A stretch of DNA of 64,000 bases, from positions 3,566,001-3,630,000 of the forward strand of contig CM064697.1 in NCBI GenBank assembly GCA_032717465.1. The letters run 5' to 3'. Below are positions 59,075 to 64,000 of this stretch, piece after piece; positions within the stretch are counted from its first letter, which is position 1; the number at the start of each line of letters is the position of its first letter. The notes below the pieces were generated by a model, which worked only from the letters and a program-made list of their open reading frames with translations, did not search any database and was not told the DNA's origin. The translations under genes and the position numbers were made by a program. The DNA comes from Coenobita brevimanus. Lineage: Eukaryota > Arthropoda > Malacostraca > Decapoda > Coenobitidae.

Positions 59075-59570
59075 ACAATCCTTGTCCACTTCTGCTTCCA
59101 GTATCCTTGTCCACCTCTGCCTTTACTATCCTTATCCACTTCTACTTCCACTATTCTTATCCACTTCTGCTTCCACCATCCTTATCCACTTCTGCTTCCA
59201 CTATCCCTGTCCATTTCTGCTTCTACTGTCCTTGTCCACTTCTGCTTCCAGCATCCTTGTCCACTTCTGCCTCCACTATCCTTGTCCACTTCTGCTTCCA
59301 CTATACTTGTCCACTTCTGCTTCAACTATCATTGTCCACTTCTGCTTCCACTATCTTTGTCCACTTCTGCTTCCACTATCCTTATCCACTTCTGCTTCTA
59401 CTATCCCTGTCCACCTTTGCTTCCACCATCCTTGTCCACTTCTGCCTTTACCTCGTCCACTTCTGCTTCCACTATCCATATCCACTTCTGCTTCCATTGT
59501 CCTTATCCACTTCTGCTTCCATTATCCCTGTCCACTTCTCCTTCCACTGCCCATGTCCACTTCTTCCATT
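59075..59570. repeat. 25-bp minisatellite, about 20 copies, at exon E donor
   Basis: The unit CTTGTCCACTTCTGCTTCCA + CTATC starts inside the first 20 nt of the intron (GTGAGTCCACAATCCTTGTC). The 3' end of the first unit may derive from the GTCCAC of the donor region. Three + frames stay open through the array; none is a plausible gene. Confidence 0.93.
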
Positions 59571-59654
59571 AGTCATCCAGTTTTCAGTCATCCGTTCCTC
59601 CCTCAGTCCCTTCAGTACCGTGATTTATTTTTCTACAATCACCCCGGTTACACA

Positions 59655-60010
59655 TTTTTTATACTAAGCTTATGGTACTTTCAGAAGCTCTTATTCAGCT
59701 TAAAAGAGGCTGTTCAAGCTGGAGGGGAGAGATACAGCTTTTACTTACCTTTTTACTATAAGAGATCTCCCTAAAGCTGAAGCAAGTCGTCTGGAGGTAG
59801 CAAAAGTAAATCAATAGAAAACGTCATCGGTTTAAAGGGATTTAAACTTCATGCTTTTTTTACTGCAAGATATTTCCACTGAGCCTAGGAGATTGCCCCA
59901 GTAGTGACAGGATTAATGAATGTTGTAACTAACCCCTTGTAAGTAAAAAAAATTAATAATAAATAAGTCTCTCCAAAGCTGAATGTAAATCCATGAAGTT
60001 AAATCATTAC
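59655..60010. repeat. Dispersed fold-back family, two copies
   Basis: Copy one, 59665-59850: CTTTCAGAAGCTCTTATTCA, GGAGAGATACAGCTTTTACT, CTAAAGCTGAAGCAAGTCGT, CTGGAGGTAGCAAAAGTAAA. Copy two, about 59855-60000: GTGACAGGATTAATGAATGT, TAACTAACCCCTTGTAAG and a weak right arm. Confidence 0.7.
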
Positions 60011-60439
60011 ATCTGTTATTCCTTTTGTAATCCATCCTGAACCATTTATTTATTCCGTTATCTGCCTTTGACCCTTTCGCAGTGATGACCATTTTTCAGT
60101 TACATGCCGGCCACCCACTGATCTATTTGGGGCTAGAATCAGACAATCTGTACTATCCCCTTCAGTCTTATTATGTCTTTTGTAGTTAGTTCTTGTTATC
60201 GCCAGGCCTGACCCCATCCTTAGTTGCGAAAACAATGATGATGATGATGATGATGATGGCCAACACACTTTTTTTTTAAGCCTAGGGGTGTCCTAGTGAC
60301 GATCGTTCAAGCCATTCCTCCACCCCACCTAATTTTCCACCATCCTTCTGTAAGAACTCGTCTCGTCCACCTTTAGTCGTATAGCCCTTCATTAATACGA
60401 CATCTAATTTCATTTTACGCTCGTCAACCCCAGGAAGTT

Positions 60440-60790
60440 TTTGTCAGATTACAAGTTTTTTTTTACCTACTGGAAGGATTAGATATTTTCCTCATTAACC
60501 CTTTCACTACGTGGGGTCTTAAGCTGAATTAAACCCTTTGGAGAGAGCAAGAAAAAAAAAAAAAATCCTCGGATAAAGAGGTAAACTCATGCACCTAGAG
60601 GACGCTGTTTTAAATGTGTTCTTGTCATCTGTATACGGTTTCCCTCGGCCTGCGATATACTATTGACTGGAGGCGTTGGACAGCCTTCACATGCCAGTTG
60701 AAGACGTGGGGGACCTCATAATGTGAATAAAATCGTGTGGTCATGCTAAGAATGCATTTAAACTTCGTACTGAAGGGTTTAGGCCTGTAC
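60440..60790. repeat. Dispersed fold-back family, halves
   Basis: CCTCATTAACCCTTTCACTA then AAGCTGAATTAAACCCTTTG (60490-60545) and, at 60720-60785, GTGAATAAAATCGTGTGGTC then AACTTCGTACTGAAGGGTTT. Between 60790 and 61970, only a (CA)n run at 61284-61330 is notable. Confidence 0.6.
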
Positions 60791-61280
60791 TTTACCATTC
60801 ATTTTCCTTCTGTCCATCCATAAGCACCATGTATTCCACCCGCTGACTCTTGAATCATTCACTCACAATCCATCTCATGAACACAGGCAACCCAGTAAAT
60901 CACTATGCATCTGTAAGTCACAATACGACCACTTGTTAACCACGGCAAGATAAAAAATAAGTAGTATATACACACGTTTTCCATTTACACCACAGCTGAT
61001 TAAATAAATGTTCAGATAATTGATAACTTTTAAGCAGGTCCTGAACTAAAATACACCCATTTACTGTAAACATCTACATCCCTCAGTTGTTAATGTTTTC
61101 ACAGACATTTTCAACATTTCTGGCTGTGGAAACAAAACCGCGGACATGTGGAAAAGAAGTTTTATCTCACTTGCAGCCAGAGAAGCCGCCAAAAGTTCAT
61201 TATCGTAGAAGCCAGTATCATTATTGTACACACCGTTCAAAATCACGGGAGACTCATTTTCGAGAACTTCACAAGACCTC

Positions 61281-61332
<52 letters not shown>

Positions 61333-61977
61333 TCTTTCAGGTTATCTACATTCAATCAACCTAAGCACTCAACCTCACACCACACAACATTAAAAACTGA
61401 CCCAACTTTTCCTTCTGCCTGGTAACAATGCCGCCCCTTCCACCACAGCACACACTTATTCATCTACTTCATAACATGTTCGCTATTTATAATTTAGCAT
61501 TACCTCAACCTAAGATGTGTCAGAGCGTCCGGCTGAAGTGACCGAATATCTGCTGTCCGTCAGATTCAACAGCAGCTCCTTAACCAATTTATGTTCTTCT
61601 TTCTTCCTCTCACCATTCATATGTTCCACCTTCAACTCCTGAAGTATGTCTTTTATGGTCCACTCTTCCTCAATCCTACATTCAACCTTTCATCTTTTAA
61701 GTATTTCTCCCACCATTCTGTCTGCCATGGGTACCGTTTACTGTATATCACCATCCCATCTATATTACAGTATCTACCTCTACCTATTATGCCAAGTACA
61801 CACCATTGCTACTGGCTCTTTTTTTTTCCAGAAATGTCGCTAGTAAATAGCTCCCTATTCTCTATTCTACCTCAGTCATTCATTTAATTCATATCTCTTT
61901 TTACCTGCACTTGCTGCCTATTACCTTTGCCAGCTTTATTTTTCATTATTACAATTCATTCTTAGTACCGTACGTCA

Positions 61978-62148
<171 letters not shown>

Positions 62149-62431
62149 TTGTGTTTTTGTAATTGTCATTGTTTGAAAGTAATGGGGTGCCCCAAGCTAA
62201 TAACACATACACAGCCATTTTGAAATTGATAGTGTTCAATGAATGTTAATTTTTGCCGTTTGACGGCCTTATTAATTTTAAAGTGAAAGCACAACACTTG
62301 TTTATATTCATGTCTTTTTTTTAGGATTCACTCATCCAAGTTATTAGCACTGTTTGTTATGGCAGCATTTTATAAGTGACTCAAACGTGCAGTTATTGAT
62401 GTATTTTCTTATCTGTATATTTTCTTTCCAG

Positions 62432-62525
62432 TTGGCCGGACTGACGTCGGAGAAGGTTGTAGAAATGATAGAAAAATACGAACCAGCACCGGAGGCGAGG
62501 AAGAGCAGGCAGATGCTGATTGATG
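62432..62525 (+). CDS. Plcl: PLCL/PRIP-like gene, exon F (end of EF-hand region)
   Basis: 94 nt, phase 0 in, phase 1 out; TATTTTCTTTCCAG| acceptor and GATG|GTGAGT donor. It encodes codons 237-267: LAGLTSEKVVEMIEKYEPAP, then EARKSRQMLID and the first base of G268. The order T.E....I.KYEP......L.IDGF precedes the X domain in PLC family proteins, and PLCL1 has [22 protein letters not shown] at this place (from memory). An unseen next exon should begin with GC/GN then F. The X-domain histidines that distinguish active PLC from PLCL lie beyond the window. Confidence 0.93.
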
Positions 62526-62850
62526 GTGAGTCCAGTGGGGCGCGGGGCAGGGTGGAAGGGTCCATTCTAGACCTTTGGAGGACGGCATAATCTAGTGGGA
62601 TTTGAGAGAGGATGGAGAAGGTTGGTGTGGAGAGGGGATGGGGATGGCAGAGGGTAAGCACAAGGGGAATCCAGTAGGGTGCGAAGGAACCATTGTCAAC
62701 GGCACGCGAGGGTAGAATAATCCACAGAGGCGCTGTAGAGGGCGAGAGGAGCCAGAGGAGCCATTGTTGAGCGGAGTGGAGGGAAGACAAATCCACTTGG
62801 TTACAGGCAAGAAACAAATAAAGCATTTGGAAATGTAGAGAGGATGGGAA
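62526..62850. repeat. Diverged tandem copies starting at exon F donor
   Basis: GAGTCCAGTGGGGCGCGG (62529) recurs as GAATCCAGTAGGGTGCGA (62668), with later GGGTCCATTCTAGAC and GGAACCATTGTCAAC also matching. This indicates a duplicated unit of about 140 nt that begins at the splice donor. Further weak relatives occur at about 62757 (GGAGCCATTGTTGAGC). Confidence 0.55.
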
Positions 62851-63002
62851 AGTCCGCCTTTATCTGACGGGAGGGCGAGAGGAGTTACTATGGTGTAGAA
62901 GCCGTGCTAGAAGAGGTCATTTGACCTTTAGAGAGGAACAGAAAAGAGAGATAGAGGTTGACTATTCAGACTGTGGAGGTAGGTAAGGATGGAGGAGTTC
63001 TT

Positions 63003-63240
63003 TAAGGTGCAGGGGAGCTCACCAGGGTGCAGGGGAGTTCATTAGGGTGCAGGGGAGTCCTTTAGGGTGCAAGGGAATTCATTTGGGTGCAGGGGAGTCC
63101 ATTACGGAGCAGGGGAGTCCTTTAGGGTGCTGGGGAGTACATTAGGTGCAGGGGAGTCCATTAGGGTGCAGGGGAGTTCTTTAGGATCCAGGGTAATCCT
63201 TCAGAGTGCGAGGGAGTCCTTTAGGGTGCAAGGGAGCATT
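63003..63240. repeat. 20-bp minisatellite, about 12 copies
   Basis: The unit GGTGCAGGGGAGTCCTTTAG repeats with small changes. Confidence 0.93.
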
Positions 63241-63392
63241 TCGGGACAGAAACTAGAGCGGTAAAATCCACGCGAGGATCCGGGAGGTTGAGTGAATGCA
63301 GTGGAGCAAGGAGGAAGGCGAGAGAGGCCATCACATAATGAGGGGTAGGCCTGCAGAGTTAGGTGAGACGGGGAAAATTCTGAAACTAGAGA

Positions 63393-63455
63393 CTCAGACA
63401 CAGACAGACAGACAGACAGATAGATAGACTGGTAGACAGATAGACAGACAGAGAC
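63393..63455. repeat. (GACA/GATA)n tetranucleotide repeat
   Basis: GACAGACAGACAGATAGATAG-type units. Confidence 0.9.
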
Positions 63456-63782
63456 AGAAGCAAAAACAAAGAATGGGGATGGGTAAGGGGTGGAAGTGCT
63501 TTGTTCTTATCGAGACTGCTGTATTAAAAGGACTATTTAATTAATGCAATGAATCTCCTGTTAAAAATCTCAGGGCAGGATGTGTGTTGCTTGGGTAGGT
63601 CATATGAGATTAGTGAGGGCGGCTAATTAGGACTTGTGTTTACAGCGAGAGGATGATTTTGTGGCTAAAAACGGCATGGCCAGGTGATAAACAAGAGCGA
63701 GTCCAACCTAATTAAGAGGGGCGGGGGAGACCTGGCCACGTATTCCATAAACATTCTCAAGAAAGTCTTCAATCCTAAGTTT

Positions 63783-63878
63783 TTTTTTTTTCTTTTTATT
63801 CTTGCTGCCACTTGAGGACTTGATGCATCGTGGATCGTATTCTTGAACCTGCTTAACTCCTTTTGTCTGCACTCTGAC

Positions 63879-63960
<82 letters not shown>

Positions 63961-63988
63961 CTACTACTACTACTACTACTACTACTGC
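63783..63988. repeat. Fold-back left arm then (ATT)n(ACT)n
   Basis: TTCTTGCTGCCACTTGAGGA resembles the left arm of the dispersed family (63795-63830). An ATT run of about 75 nt (63881-63957) and ACT units to 63988 follow. Confidence 0.75.
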
Positions 63989-64000
63989 ATCTTATACTAC

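Noticed and set aside
59067..59774. Three overlapping 186-235-codon frames after exon E
   Set aside because: They are translations of the 25-bp minisatellite. The GTGAGT donor at 59067 and continuity with exon F show that this is intron.

Overview
This is a eukaryotic, gene-poor, repeat-saturated window. The only protein-coding gene I can support is six internal exons, all on the + strand, of a phospholipase C-like gene. The best match, from memory of the family, is the phospholipase C-related, catalytically inactive protein (PLCL/PRIP). Extreme microsatellite density ((AC)n, (AG)n, (AT)n, (ATT)n), several tRNA-derived SINEs, LINE relics and a Harbinger relic suggest an arthropod, most likely a decapod crustacean such as a crab. 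The taxonomic call is inference; the gene structure is read directly from the sequence.

Gene layout: exon A 20759-20908 (N-terminal half of the PH domain), exon B 45727-45933 (C-terminal half of the PH domain), exon C 50251-50426 (first EF-hand-like segment), exon D 53098-53210 and exon E 59003-59066 (EF-hand region) and exon F 62432-62525 (end of the EF-hand region). All have AG acceptors and GT donors. Phases fit at every junction (1-1, 1-1, 1-0, 0-2, 2-0, 0-1), giving 804 nt and 268 continuous codons. Introns are 24.8, 4.3, 2.7, 5.8 and 3.4 kb. The first coding exon(s) and the catalytic X/Y and C2 domains lie outside the window, or were not recognised in it, so catalytic status cannot be read here.

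Regions: 1-20.7 kb is upstream intron or flank, made of purine-rich blocks, microsatellites, a TGACGT-type array (0.74-1.16 kb), a 23-bp minisatellite (8.33-8.77 kb), fold-back elements, SINEs and LINE 3' fragments at 12.2 and 18.1 kb. From 20.9 to 45.7 kb is one giant intron with an approximately 1.1-kb TTGTTCATGATTC array, long pyrimidine blocks, a 21-bp minisatellite and a perfect 54-bp-arm inverted repeat at 28941-29061. From 46 to 64 kb, short exons alternate with minisatellites, fold-back repeats, SINEs, a TIR-bounded PIF/Harbinger relic (51.2-52.0 kb) and a LINE reverse-transcriptase fragment (54.0 kb).

The most unusual signal is that intron sequence next to several exons consists of decayed copies of the exon-intron junction itself. 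Three acceptor-like copies lie before exon A, four before exon B, and about seven copies of the exon D end plus donor lie downstream of exon D, one nearly identical over about 30 nt. Tandem repeats also begin just after the donors of exons C, E and F. This looks like repeated local duplication anchored at splice junctions, leaving arrays of decoy splice sites.
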